DNA from: Pseudogymnoascus destructans
Lineage: Eukaryota; Ascomycota; Leotiomycetes; Thelebolales; Thelebolaceae
DNA: 64,000 nt
Direction of reading: 5' to 3'
Assembly (NCBI RefSeq): GCF_001641265.1
Contig: NW_020167549.1
Span: 186,001-250,000, forward strand
Shown here: positions 11,776 to 23,700 of the stretch, in pieces
Numbering within the stretch: the first letter of the stretch is position 1
Layout of the letters: every line of letters starts with the position of its first letter
Notes under the pieces: generated by a model
The model's database searches: none
What the model saw: the letters and a program-made list of their open reading frames with translations, nothing else
Told to the model about the DNA's origin: nothing
Made by a program: the position numbers and the translations under genes

Positions 11776-12711
11776 TGTCATACTGACATTCGTTGCACTC
11801 AGTTTGCTATCAAACTCAAGAGCAAACTTAGAAATCTCCTCCTCAAACCTACAAGTCACCATACATATCTTGGCTTATCACACCAACAACAGAAGCAATA
11901 CTACTCAACGATTGCTGCAAACTCTTCTACTACATCTGTTTATGCTACATACATCACGGCATATCATTTGGACACTCATTGAACAAGTTATTAAGAAACT
12001 CTCCTCCTTAAGGGGGTGGGCCAATACTACCACATGGCATATCTCTACCAACTAGAGGCCTAGGAACATGAACGATAGCTCTAGAAGCTTCTACAACCCT
12101 CTATAATTCATTACACGTCATCGCTCCTTAGTTACCCACAAGATTGGTTAAGTTATGACATAATTTGTCTATAGGTACTCTGACCTTGGACCTCCTTTTC
12201 ACTTCCTATAGGCTAGGAACCCAAGAGATGGTTCTATGGGATTCTCTTACGTTCACTACATGATTAGCAAGCTAGTTGTGGGTTGCACTTGATTTCTAAT
12301 ACATTTACCAAGCCTGGTTAGTCATGGAAAGTCATGGAAAATGAGAGAACTACACTCCTTTGGCATAAATAGGATTGCCCTTTCCTTAAGAAAGGGCAAG
12401 CAGGCAATACAGTAAATCGACTAGCACATACTTCTACGTCTTTTCCAAGCTTCCAAGCATTGATCTTGTTATTCTCTGTTTTTGAAAAGTCAGTGAGGTG
12501 CTAACCTCTGACTTACCCCTGAGTTCTCAGACTCAACATTTGTTGCAACTTGTCTAAACCACTTCACCACATCATACACCTGATTGCTGCGTTGTGGAAT
12601 AGTCTAAGCTACAACCCTTTGGCTCTGTTTTCTAAGACAGTGTGTTGTCTTAGTAAATTCATCCCTTCCTTGGGTGGCTAGATTCTCATATCTGGTGCAC
12701 CCACCATTACA
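11776..12711 (+). repeat. Solo copia LTR with target-site duplication CCGTT
   Basis: 936 bp from TGTCATACTGACATT to CACCATTACA. CCGTT flanks both sides (11771-11775, 12712-12716). It lies between the HUH motif and the Tyr motif of the Helitron nuclease. It is nearly identical to 41198-42133 and to the reversed copy 55454-56390, so insertion and recombination were recent. Confidence 0.95.
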
Positions 12712-13625
12712 CCGTTGTCATATGAACGTTGAAGTATGTAGTACTGTACAAGCTGTTAAATATATTCATAAATATATCTATAAGGGCTCTGACCGTACTA
12801 CACTTGCGGTTGAGTCTAATGATGAGATTGACCGCTATATCCAAGGCCGGTATATTGGGTCTGCAGAGGCTATATGGCGCCTATTTGAGTATCCAACTCA
12901 TGGTGAATGGCCACCCATAACGCAGCTTTCAATCCATTTAGAGCACAAACAGCCAGTGTACTTTCCAGAAAATCTTTCTTCCCAAGAGCTTGCTGCAAAG
13001 CTTAACTCTACGGATAGTACGTTAATGGGGTTCTTCCGTTATAACGCTACGTATGAGGATGGTCAGTCCTTATTATACTCTGAGTTCCCTTCGCAGTTTG
13101 TATGGGACAAACGGATCCGTAAATGGAAGCCCCGGCAAAGGGGAATGGATCGGAATATCGGCCGTATGTTCCATTGTAGCCCTACGGCTGGCGAACGGTT
13201 CTATTTACGGATGCTATTAACTGTAGTCCGAGGCTCAACGTCATTTAGGGACCTCCGTACATATGATGGTATTTGTCATGAAACTTATCACCAGGCCTGT
13301 ATTGCCCGCGGGTTAGTTGAAAATGACCAGGAATGGGTCGAATGCTTTAATGAGGCTATTATATTTACGAGTGGTCATGGGTTACGGACGCTATTTCTTA
13401 CAGGTCTACGGATGGAGATGATGGCTGAGCCGCTTCTCCTTTGGAATCGGTTCAAGGAGCACCTTTGTGACGACTTACTACGAGAGCTCGAACGTAGGAG
13501 TGTTTCCATAAGCTCGCTACAGGAGTCACACCTTGATTACGGCTTATACCTACTATCTGTTGGCCTTACGGACATTTGAAAGTCACTTACGGACTTCAAC
13601 CTACCACTCCCGCAATACGGATGGT

Positions 13626-14147
13626 CCGTAAGGCTCCCGTATGTAGGCCGAGGCTTTGATCCAGTTATAGAGACAGCTCTTGCGATCTGTGCAAAATCGC
13701 CACCGAGTAATACGGGTACGCCACCAAAGAGAACATCGTCCGTAACGGACCGTAAATCGCATAGAAGCCGGTGTACTGCCTCAAAGCAGTATTTATGTTG
13801 CATGGGAACCTTGTCCCATATAATAAGGCCAGCCTCTTGTAATTGCATGCCGAGCCTTGAGTTGCGGGTTATAGAACAACACGTCTTACTATCAAGTTTT
13901 ATAGGAATCTTAAACTGGGTATGAGATGTACACCCGTTAGGCAGTAATAAGGCGGCAATTCCGGTTGAAGCAACACAGAGTACAGACTTCCCCTGCGCAC
14001 GGAAGTAATGACATAGAGCCTTATATAAAAAGGTCTTTCCAGTTCCCCCAGGGCCCTGTAGGTAGAAGTGGGCTGTTTGCGGATCACCTTCAATAGCCGT
14101 ACAGATCGTACGGAAGCACGTAAGCTGGTCTAGGTTTAGTTTCGACG
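13626..14147 (-). pseudogene. Inverted segment of the Helitron PIF1 helicase (Walker A to GGDF motif)
   Basis: On the minus strand this segment reads KLNLDQLTCFRTI, then LQGPGGTGKTFLYKAL (Walker A), CVASTGIAALLLPNG, IIWDKVPMQHKYCFEAV (the Walker B/DEVPM position, with Lys where Glu is expected) and VPVLLGGDFAQI. Both flanks of the same helicase are on the plus strand. The segment would fit exactly between the linker ending near 13625 and QGSRAQIVQACLQCSFVWP starting at 14153. It is therefore a local inversion of about 520 bp, not a foreign insertion. Confidence 0.88.
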
Positions 14148-15076
14148 TAATGCCTCAGGGTTCTCGAGCGCAGATTGTCCAAGCCTGTTTACAGTGCTCA
14201 TTTGTATGGCCACGGCTTCGGCGGCTACATTTACGGGTTAATATGCGTGTCCGAGGTGGGGTGCTTGATGAGGAATTTGTTACGTGGATTGGGAGAATAC
14301 CATACGATCCGCAACTTAATGGCATAATACTAATACCGCCGTATATTACACAGTTAAAGGAATTAGATGGCCTTATTGCTGCAATCTACCCAGATAATGT
14401 ATTACGGCCGCATAATCATGTAGAAGATCTCTTTACGGACCGGGCTATTCTTACGGTCCATAATGAGACCGTATTACACCTTAACGCTCTTATACTGTCT
14501 CGGTATCCAGGTCCAGTACGAACCTTACTATCCATTGATACTGCAGACGTTAATGATAGAGGTGGCGATCTTCATCATGTCCCAGTTGAGGAGCTTCAGA
14601 ATTGCTCACCCGCCCAGCTACCATTATCCTTTCTGCAGCTTAAGGTTGGGGTACCTGTAATGCTCTTACGGAATATAGTTCCGCAGGAAGGATTATGTAA
14701 CGGGTCACGTATGATTGTTTTAAGCATAACACAGCACTGTCTTGCAGTCCGCTTACTTGGAGAACAATTTTACGGGCAGTTACGGACAATTCCGAGGGTA
14801 AAGCTCCAGACGAACGAGGGGGACTTACGATATATCCTTACCCGTAAACAGTTTCCAGTCCGGTTATGTTTTGCAATGACTATTAATAAGTCTCAAGGCC
14901 AGTCATTTAAGTTTGTTGGAGTTGATTTACGGGCACCTACATTTAGTCACGGGCAATTCTACGTTGCAATGTCACGGACGTCATCCGTAGCTGGCTTACA
15001 CGTTCTACTTCCGGAAGGTGACGATAACACTACACCTAACGTTGTATATCCAGAGGTATTATGTGATATTAATTAG
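14148..15076 (+). pseudogene. Helitron PIF1 helicase, C-terminal part
   Basis: An open frame from 14150 to the stop at 15074-15076 contains the later helicase motifs: SFVWPRLRRLHLRVNMR, the region around RAILTVHNETVLHLN, PLSFLQLKVGVPVMLLRN, CFAMTINKSQGQSF and HGQFYVAMSRTSS. It ends with Asp-Ile-Asn. The frame is undamaged, but it cannot make a working helicase because the preceding segment is inverted. 15077-15343 holds no gene; it is Helitron 3' flank rich in TTACGG and CCGTAA. Confidence 0.88.
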
Positions 15077-15343
15077 AAATACTATCTATACTACTATTCT
15101 ACTGCTTACCTTAACTTTATTTACGGGTGGTTACGGGCGTTTATAGGTTTGGATTTCGTCCGTAATATGCTTACGGGTTTAAACACCATCCGTAAACGTC
15201 CGTAATCATCTACCAGTTACTTTAATCACATTTTTACAAGAAATAAAACAAGGTTCATTGCCCGTAGGCGTGTCAATTACTATTCTACACTACTTTACAT
15301 GAATATACGGCCCTTAGGCCTCCTCCTCACCCTCCTCCCCTCC

Positions 15344-16855
15344 CTATCCCTCTCCATCCTCCTCCTCCTCCGACCTTGGCCCTACCACGACCTCCGTATA
15401 GAAGGTCCCGCGAGGGGCAGCCTCCGTAGAGGTGACGAAATCCATCGCCACCCCGGCAAGGGTGTGCCCCAGGCGGAGCCTCCTACGGGAGGCCGGGCTT
15501 GCGGCCCGGAAACGCTCGATCCAGGCATGGAGGGTGTGGGTGGGGTCCTCCTCATTCCCAACATAGTAGGGGTCGTCAGGGCGGCGGGTGGGAGGCGCGC
15601 GGGAGGCGGCAGCGTGAGCGGGCGACGACGTGCGGGCGCGGCGGAACGAGCGCAGATCTTTCAGCTGGGGGGGGGGCCGCTTTAGGCCACGGCCCACCCC
15701 ACCCGTAAGCGCCTCGGTGGCGCATGAGGCGGCCGATGCAGCAGGGCGCCGGGCACGTAGACCTTCTACAAGTTAGTTACGGACCGCAAACAATAAGGGA
15801 GGGAGGGGACTTACCTGAACGTCCTGAAGGACTACCCGTAACGGGCGCCAAGGGGACCGCAGAGGCTATTCCATCCATGTTAGTACAGAAACCAAAACAA
15901 GAGGGGGAGAGAAAACTTACCACGGAGCGAGCAGCGCGCGCCTTCGCCACCGAAGTGGCAGTTGGTGCAGCTCCCATGGAGGAGCCCCTCCGCCCGGACA
16001 CAACCCGCAAACTGGCCGTATCCGGCCGCGCAGTCGGTACACGGCGGCTGGACAAGCTCGCCGACCGTAAACCCTACGGCCGCCTCGAGGTTCTGCATCC
16101 TCGCGAGGTTCGGCGGGTCGGAGGAGTCGAGGGCGCGAAATTCCAAGTGGCGGGCGTCAGGGAGGGCGAGCACAGCTGCGAGGGCGCGGGAGCGACGGGG
16201 TTCCTCCAGGAGGCTAGAGTGCAGCAGCTGCAGCGCCATCTGCTGTTGCGGAGTCGGGGAGTCGAGCACAATCGGACGCGGTGAACCTATACATACTGTT
16301 AGTATTGATCTCTAATGTTTACGGACGGGGGAGGGGTGTTACTTACTTCTTACGGCCGTAGCTGTGGACGGGCGTGCGGGCGTCGCGGGAGACGACACAG
16401 GAGGACGCACAGCTTCGGATCCAGCCTCAGCTATCCAGTTGTTAGTATCTATCTATCTTGCGGGGAGAGGGGTGTTACTTACTGGTGGGTGTTGCGGTCG
16501 CCATGGAGGTCGCCGTGTATGTCGCCGTGGATGTCGCCGTGGAGGAGGTTGCGGGTGGGGTCGCGGCCGGGACAGTTGATTCGGACGCAGCTTCTTCTAT
16601 CCAGTTGTTAGTATCCATCTATCTATCGGAGGGAGGGGTGTTACTTACCGGTTGCCGTTGGTGCGGCGCCAGACTCGGTGGTGGTGGTGGAGGTGGTGGT
16701 TGGTGAGGTGGTGGTTGCGGGAGCGGGAGCTTCATCTATCCGTAGGTTAGTATACAGTAATCAATCAAACAAAACAGAAGGAAAGGAAACAAATTGAACT
16801 TACCAGTGGCTTTGAGGCCAGAAGCCTCGGCGGTGGCGGGGTTGGTGGAGGTCAT
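15344..16855 (-). CDS. DUF3716-type Cys-rich protein, seven exons, apparent Helitron cargo
   Basis: Exons on the minus strand: 16804-16855, 16649-16735, 16483-16596, 16347-16430, 15921-16286, 15815-15865, 15344-15765. All six introns start GTAAGT, contain a TACTAAC or CTAAC branch site and end in AG. The joined frame is open for 391 codons. Residues about 1-112 are Thr/Ala/Pro-rich and disordered. Exon 5 carries PPCTDCAAGYGQFAGC and GSCTNCHFGGEGARC, the cysteine pattern of DUF3716, a fungal domain of unknown function often seen near transposons (family knowledge). The C-terminus is basic, then acidic (EEEEDGEG). The gene lies between the helicase end and the palindrome, and its introns contain the Helitron's TTACGG/CCGTAA words. 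Function unknown; a DNA- or RNA-binding role is only a guess. Confidence 0.8.
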
Positions 16856-16983
16856 CGTCGCGTTGTTTAAGAAGAAAGAAGGTGGGTTTGGAGGGGTTGG
16901 TAATATTACTGGGTTTACGCGTCGTGGTCACGTGACCAACGCCCAATCACGTGCTTACGTGGCTTCACGGCAGGCGGCTTACA

Positions 16984-17006
16984 AACCGGCGCCTACGGCG
17001 CCGGTT
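16984..17006. other. 23-nt perfect palindrome, candidate Helitron 3' hairpin
   Basis: A 10-bp arm AACCGGCGCC, a TAC loop and the exact inverse arm. Helitrons carry a hairpin a few bases before the 3' terminus. A canonical CTRR does not follow within about 15 bases, so the terminus assignment is tentative. Confidence 0.6.
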
Positions 17007-17010
17007 AACA

Positions 17011-17727
17011 ATACTCGTGACTCCATACCCAGCTTGTACAAGTAACATTCTTTGATGACGATGAGCTTTGAATTGATGGTAGAGGTGGAGATTCTACCAA
17101 TTGAGAATTAAAGATGTCAGAATTAAGATCGGAAATTTCACTAGATTCTGGCAGCGCTGATGACATTTTGATATGTGGTCTGGCTAATCGAGGGAAAGTT
17201 GGAAATAACCTGGTAGAAAGTTTGTACAAGCATTGCACGGGCCTTGTAAGTTATAGGATTAATCACGTGTTTAGTGCAGAATCTTGTGAGATTCTCATGA
17301 GATTTCACATTAATATTGTACGGTGCTAAGATTTAATCTTCCTGTATTGTACGGGCAATATAACGCTAGTAATACTAGCGTAAGATATCTTGCGCTAGTA
17401 GACAAGATCTCATCCTACTATCGACCACACTGGAGGCGATTGTTGGTGATAGCGCGGACCTAGCGGATTTAGAGCGGGTGAAGGCTTTGGCCACGGTTGT
17501 GGACAAGAAGAACGGATTGGGAAAGTACATAATCACTATTGAGTAAACCGGCTCGATCTATGTAGGGAACGGATGGGAAAGTACATAATCACCATTAGGT
17601 AGCTATGTAAACAGAGTATATAAAACACCTATTATCCTCCCAAACCGACAACAAATGAGGGTATAAGACGACTCGCTCGTCCGTACACACTATATGCGCC
17701 AAAAGTCACCACCCATATACAGTACAC
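17011..17727. other. Intergenic stretch between the Helitron and the DOCK gene
   Basis: No complete gene is visible. 17364-17380 is a palindrome (CGCTAGTA-A-TACTAGCG). Around 17430-17546 a short plus-strand frame ends KYIITIE and could be the last exon of a lost gene. The words GGGAAAGTACATAATCAC recur about 70 bp apart (near 17520 and 17576), a short direct duplication. Confidence 0.4.
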
Positions 17728-20700
17728 CTATTCCGTCTCCCTAATCACAACTCCAGCCCGAAATTCCTTCCTACTCCCTTTCCGGCCGAGGTTCAGCTTG
17801 CTTAGCCGCTTCCTCACACTCCCAACCTTGCTCCCCACGCTCGTCGCCGTCGTCGGTCGGTCCAACCCTTCACTCCCATGACTCTCGCTCCTCCGGAGCC
17901 CACTTCCATCCGCAGTATCCGTATTCCAATCCCCCTCGCTATCGCTACGCCCAAAGAAACTGCGGCGGTTCTCCTTCCCGCGACTGACACCGCTGTGCAT
18001 CGACGACCCCTCATCACTGCTCTCCTTCCTCCCCTGTGCCCCCTTGAACGATATGGGCGGCCCCGTCTTTGGTGGTCGGTTCAGAAAGTTAAGCTTTCCA
18101 AGCTCCCTCCGCCGTGTAGGGCTCTCCGGCATACTCGAGGTCGTCTGCACCGTGCTGCTGTGCTTCAGACTTGGCAATGGCTGAGGAGGGCTCGGGATAC
18201 CAGAGCCGAGTTGTGGCGAGGCGACGGACGAAGTTGGCGCAGGCGTTATCTGACGCGGCTGGACCGGCGCGAGGGTGACAAGCTCGGGGCCAAAGGTAGA
18301 TTCAAAGTCTAAACTGTTAGCAATGATAAAAAATGTGGACTCATAAACTCACGTGAGGTTAGCTCTTCTTGTCTGTAGCGGACGGTGGGGTGCATGGATC
18401 TCGAGAACATAGTCAGGATGCGCTTGATCATGATGGCATGGTCGATCAGGGCTATCCTCAATGCGCTCTGAAGAGGCGATAGTATGACCACTTGCTCCTC
18501 GCCATCCTCATCAAACGAAGGGAGCGGAAGAAGGGCTCTGTATCGTGCAATCGATGACTCCGATGAATGTGATACAGAGATGGAGATTGCTTCGACAAGA
18601 AGAGGAACTACAGCTTCGTCGCCATCGGCGGCCTTTCGTTCGACAGAAGTCATTTCTTGTGTCTTCCGGACCGTCCGCTCGAGAGCAGTCTGTAGCGGCG
18701 ACAGACGTATCCTCTCCACAGTGATGATTTCGCTCCTCCGCGAGATCGTGGGGAATTGATCGGCCGTGATGTAGACCATCTTCTCTGCGAAATGCTCCTC
18801 GACTGGCCCTGAGGTATTTCGCGACACGGTCGTGGCGAATTGCTGGCAGTGGGCGGACAAGAGATAATCTCTCGTCACATTAGACACCTTGGCTCGTTGG
18901 AAGACGGCGTGATCTAGGTTTCGGTAAGGACCAAGTGACGAGACCTTCAGGAACTGCCCTTCGACATCATCAGATTCGAGTTGGCTGACAATCTGTGCTC
19001 CTGGGTATTGTTCCTGCAGGTGGTCTGTGAAGGCCGACGTCTTCTCTGCTGGTGCCCCTTCAAATACAAACTCCTTGTCTCTCACGCCAGGTGGGAATCC
19101 CAATCCTCGATAGGCAACAAGGAAGTACTTCACCATCGGTTTGTTGCTCTTGGCTATACACTCATAGACAGAACCAATCGCTCGCTGCGTCCTGGCCAGC
19201 TTCGAAAAGTCAAACACGTTCTCTTCATACTGCTCCCGCAACTCTTTGTACGCGACAAGAGCGCTGCTCCACGCATCCCCTTCTTCGAAATGCTGAATCA
19301 TATCAAAGTAGATGCGTTCCTTGCGTTCAAAGGCACTTTGAGCGGGGAAATCTGGGTCCGATAGGGGTGGAAGAATCTTTAACGGATCCCAATCGTACAG
19401 ATCAGCATGAAGGCGCAACGCAAGCCCTGCTTCTGTAAAGTTGCGGGATTCTGCTTGTACAACCGAAAGTTGATGAACATAACGGATGAATATCTCCTCT
19501 TTCTGCATATCCCGGAGGAAGTCCATCAGGCGTAATCGGTCGATGAGTGCAGAAGCTTCGTTTGCATTGTCCGCACTGTACACGGCGACGAGCAGATCCA
19601 AGAACTCGTCAATAGTCGCAATCATATCGCTCAGCGAGGCATACATGTTGTCGTCTGGCATTGTGGAAAGAGGCTCAAACAGATCCAAGAGCTCATTGAC
19701 GAAGAATTTCTGCAGTATGCTTTCGGTGAGGGGCTTCGACTTGAAGAGCAGGTCGAGGGAGTCAATCATCTCCATCTGTATCGCTGAGAGGTCTTCACTC
19801 AAATTCCACTCGCTCGCAATCATGGTCTGCAGCACTTCGACGGCAACGCGCCGTAGACCTTCGTGCACGCTCAAGCACAACTCCATGATAGGACCGACAA
19901 GCCCTGGTACATACTGCACTTGGTAACCACCAATCTTCTGCAGCCCATAATGTTGCTTCTCCTCAGGGGTCGTTTCCCAGCCAATGGCTTCCCAAGTACG
20001 TCGTAAGAGCTCAGCTCCCTGTTCTCTAATATCACCCGCAATCTTCCACACGGCGCGTCTCTTCTGCTCGGGGAAAGTCTCCAACGCGAGTGCATCGCTA
20101 CCAATAAGCTTCAGTAGCGTCGTGAAGAACGACTTCCACAGATCCGTATTGTAATCCATGCCAGCCTCTTCTTCCGGGTCTGGCAGGAATGACTCGAGCA
20201 AGATCTTCGCAATATATTCGAGGGTTTTCATGGTAGATCGGTGGTGATAGATGCGTATGCTCAGCCAAGATTTCGGGAACGCCTCACACTCCAGAATGCT
20301 CGTATGAACGCGAAGCGCATCTTGCAACAGCGTAGACATCTCATCTTCTGCCAACTCCAGCTGCATTCCCTGCGGGCGATTCGATATAGCGGACAAGATT
20401 GCAGACAGCTCGACAAGCGCCTCATCAAACTCGGGCTTGCTGCCTTCGATTGGCTTGGTTGCGAATGGATATGAAGTAGGGAACAGCAAGGACAGTCGGC
20501 TGCTTGGCCGCCTCGGCGCCCTCTGGATCGCGAGATAAGAGTCGATAATCTTGGGAATATGATCAGGGATTTCAGGACCAAGCATCTCAATCTGGATCGA
20601 CATGACAGAGCAGCAAAGTCGAACTTGGTCATGCCACTGCGACGTAACCTCTCCAGTCTTGCCCCAGTGAGGCGCAATCCACCTTACAGTGTTGGTTGCT

Positions 20701-23700
20701 AACGCGGCTTTCTGATCCGGCTGCGAGAAGAGTTCGAGTTTGGCGTAGTTGATGATCAAAATTAGCTTGTACAGGACGAGCTTGCCCTTCACCGCTGAAC
20801 ACGAGTCCATAAAGTCGATCGCAATATGCAAAATTTCCTCCGTAGTAAGCAATCCGTTCAGCTCAGGCAGCCAGCCCTGGAAATGCTGCACAGCCAGCGT
20901 CTGACTGCCGACTAATATCGGCGCCGTGTTACGCATGAGCGCATCCAGGGCCTTGAAAATCCCTCGGAGCTGCCGCGAGAATCCAGAACCGTTTGCGATT
21001 CCAATGTCAGCCTCCTTGACTATTTGTTGCCCTCGCGCATGCGTAATAAACTTCAAAATATGTCGGGTAACCTTGAATGTGGCTCGCAGTCGCTTCGAAG
21101 ACTCGGCATCGGTTGGATCCGAAAGAAGGCGAACAAAACTTCTGACCAAACAAGGAGTTGCAAAGGGATAGTTGAACTGGGTCTCCGCATAATGGTCAAC
21201 AAGAGGACCGAGATTAAATCGGCGGTCGTGGACGATTCCAAGGACAGTGACCAAGGCATTGAACACGAGGTCTTCAAAAGTATCATTGCCAGCATGCTCA
21301 ACCAAAACTGCAAACATGGAGTCAAGAACGTCATTCAGAAGCTTCACAATCTCAATCTCCGGAACAAACACCAGCCGTTTGAGGAGATCCGACAGTTCGC
21401 CGATAGATTGATCTTTCCAGTTCAAAAGACCAAGTAGAACTTTATCTTGCGAAAATCGAGTGCTGCAGAGATACGTCTGTACTCTCATCTTTGACAACGG
21501 TCCGGTGATTGCCTCGTCCTTGGAAACATCATCTTTGCCACGTGCGTTCCAGGGTGCTCCAAGATAGCCTCCCCGGCCATTCGTGTCTGGCCATGTGTGA
21601 GTGGTCGTCTCGTCGTACTTGTACATCAGTAATGAGTGGTGGCCATCGCGTGTAAACGCCTGCTGGTGCCACAGAGGAAGGTGGGAGATTGCGAATGGTT
21701 GGTTTGGCGCGTCAGAAACGAGGATGGCCAGATGGCATCCAGGAACATCTTGGGGCGGCACGACCAACCTAATAGTCTGATTCCATGCCTCGCCACGCTC
21801 CGTGACCGTCGACTGCCAGGAGCTGGCGGGTTCGTCATTCGAAGAAGGATATATGCAATTTTCTATCCTCTCACCAGTTGCCCGTCGGACTTCCATGGTG
21901 ACCTGCAAGTTGTGGCAAGTCATTTGCGTTGACAGCGCTGTGGCGGAACCAGTAGCGCGAGACAGCAGGGCACCTCGTGGGATCGTCGCCTTGTCAATTG
22001 TGACGTAAATATCGGATCGCGGCTTCGTTGGCGCTCCAGAGAATCCCAGTTTGTTCGTGCGGCTGACATTCGACAGGAGAGTCGGCGTAGCCTTGATTAA
22101 ACTCTCTCCATCTTCACTGGCAAAATGACGAAGGTTCAGATGCATGCGCTCAGCCTTTGCAGACTTCTCATAGCAGCCTGTCTTGCTTTCAAGCAGGTCC
22201 CGAATGACTTCATCCCAACCTTCGCCCAGAGTTTGGGAATCCGAATTGAAGTCTGCCGAAGGTGTCCATATGGACATTACTTGCTCCACATCTGCGTCTT
22301 GCTTCATAATCGAATTCAGCTTCAAGGCACCCACACCGACTGTCCTAGAGACAACCTTTCCAGTTGCAGTGCGTGGAGGCGTCTTTCCTGTTTTTGAGTC
22401 TGAAGTCTTTGGCGGGTTTTCCACTTCCTTTTCGGCAACGGAACTCATCTTTGAAACTGGCGAATTTCGCGAATGGGTGGCCCGCTGAGAGCTCTTCCTC
22501 CACATCAGGCTTCTGCGAGCTGATTTCCCAACACTTCCAGATAATGATGTCTTCTCGCCAACAGATGATGGAAGGTTCTCACGGGACACCATGCCGGACC
22601 GAGACTCGGGCTGCTTGCCATACAGTGGCTGTTGGTTCTGCTGGACCTTTGCGATAAGGAACACCTCGGTGTCCGCCGAGTTTGTGTCGCCAATGTCTGC
22701 CGATGTCAAGTCCATGAACAGCGTCCTCATATCTCGAGCTACGGCCAGGCTTTCTAGTGATCCATTGGGAGGAATCTCGAGCACGAAGCTTTCCGATAAG
22801 GTAGCTGGAAATGCTTGCTGTGTTCTGGACGCCAGGTATAAGACGAGAGTTGTCGTCTCGGTCGACGCGCCAACAAATCCTTTGACGTCTACCAACAAGT
22901 GATGCAAAGAAACTGACTCCACCTGATGCTGGGGATTCTCTTCGAGACAGCTCATAATCGACTGGAGCGACGTAATCTCCACGGCCGAATCTTCCCCCGT
23001 CAAGACCCTGCCCCGTTCCGTAGGGCTCCTGACAATAACTTCGCCGCTCACAAGCTTGTTCCCCTTCACCAGATCCCATATTGTCTTCTCTCGGAGCTGT
23101 TCGACTTCGTGGGTGGTCAAGACGTTGTGTAAGAGTTGTTGTCTTGACTTATCCAGCCCTTGGACGAGGCTCGTCGTCATATCCAGCAGCGGGTATTGCC
23201 TCGACAGTAACAGTTCGTGAAGGTTCGCCGAGTGCCATTCTCGTAGGCACGATGCGATTTCGTCCACGAGCGGTTCGGAGAGGGAGGTTGGTGTCTCGTC
23301 GCCAATGTTCAGCATGGGGACGGGAGCTGCAGGTTTCGGGGCATTCGTATCTCGCGCGACGGGTGGTAGCGTTCCATTTCGCAGGTCGTCGCGCAGGCTG
23401 TTTCTCTTCTTCGTATTCTTCGTTCCGTTCGTGAGCCTCTGTGCGATGTTGTTCAGGCTATTCGCGCTGCCTTCGCTCTTGCTCAAAGTCTCGTCATGAT
23501 AGCCATTGGGTTGGAGGCTCTCTGTCAACTCCTCCTCACTGCTCTCGCCCAAGACTTCCCTGACCTCTACGCAGCTTCTTGGGAAGATGCCGGAGAAGAC
23601 CCGAGATTCCAGCGTCTGGCCCTTCACGCTGGTCAAGCCAGCCAGCAGAGACGGCGGCGCAATGAGGTATCCCCTAAACCAGTCTCCATTCTTCCCGCCC

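Larger units (their letters stand above)
9146..13625 (+). pseudogene. Helitron Rep/helicase, N-terminal two thirds, interrupted
   Basis: ATG 9146 opens a zinc-ribbon-like start (RCTYC, then CSTC). After the first LTR the frame resumes with ECKYCAALHW and ICCKKGDVDLP, a typical Helitron N-terminal domain. Next come HVTHASYMPLHYVLLFVFGE, then PTFFITFTANPKWPEV and GLPHMHLLLF, which holds the HUH histidines. After the second LTR comes AVKYIHKYIYKGSDR with the catalytic Tyr pair, and finally a GKSLTDFNLPLPQ-like linker near 13600. Lesions: a stop ending the first frame near 9284, TGA at 10673-10675 (context suggests CGA originally), a frameshift near 10935, two LTR insertions, and a stop at 13577-13579 just before the inversion. 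Confidence 0.85.
8757..17010 (+). mobile_element. Helitron, rearranged, with an apparent cargo gene (left end uncertain)
   Basis: The unit contains a Helitron N-terminal region, the HUH nuclease, the two-Tyr region and a PIF1-type helicase, then a minus-strand gene with introns, then a 23-nt palindrome (16984-17006) of the kind found near rolling-circle 3' ends. TTACGG/CCGTAA words recur from about 9020 to 16350. I did not find a CTRR terminus at the expected place after the palindrome, and the 5' end lies somewhere between 8757 and 9100. Two solo LTRs interrupt the unit (9538-10012, 11776-12711). Confidence 0.75.

Noticed and set aside
15299..16706. Several plus-strand frames of 60-190 codons, Gly/Arg-rich
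   Set aside because: They overlap the spliced minus-strand DUF3716-type gene, have no continuity, and are high-GC antisense shadows.
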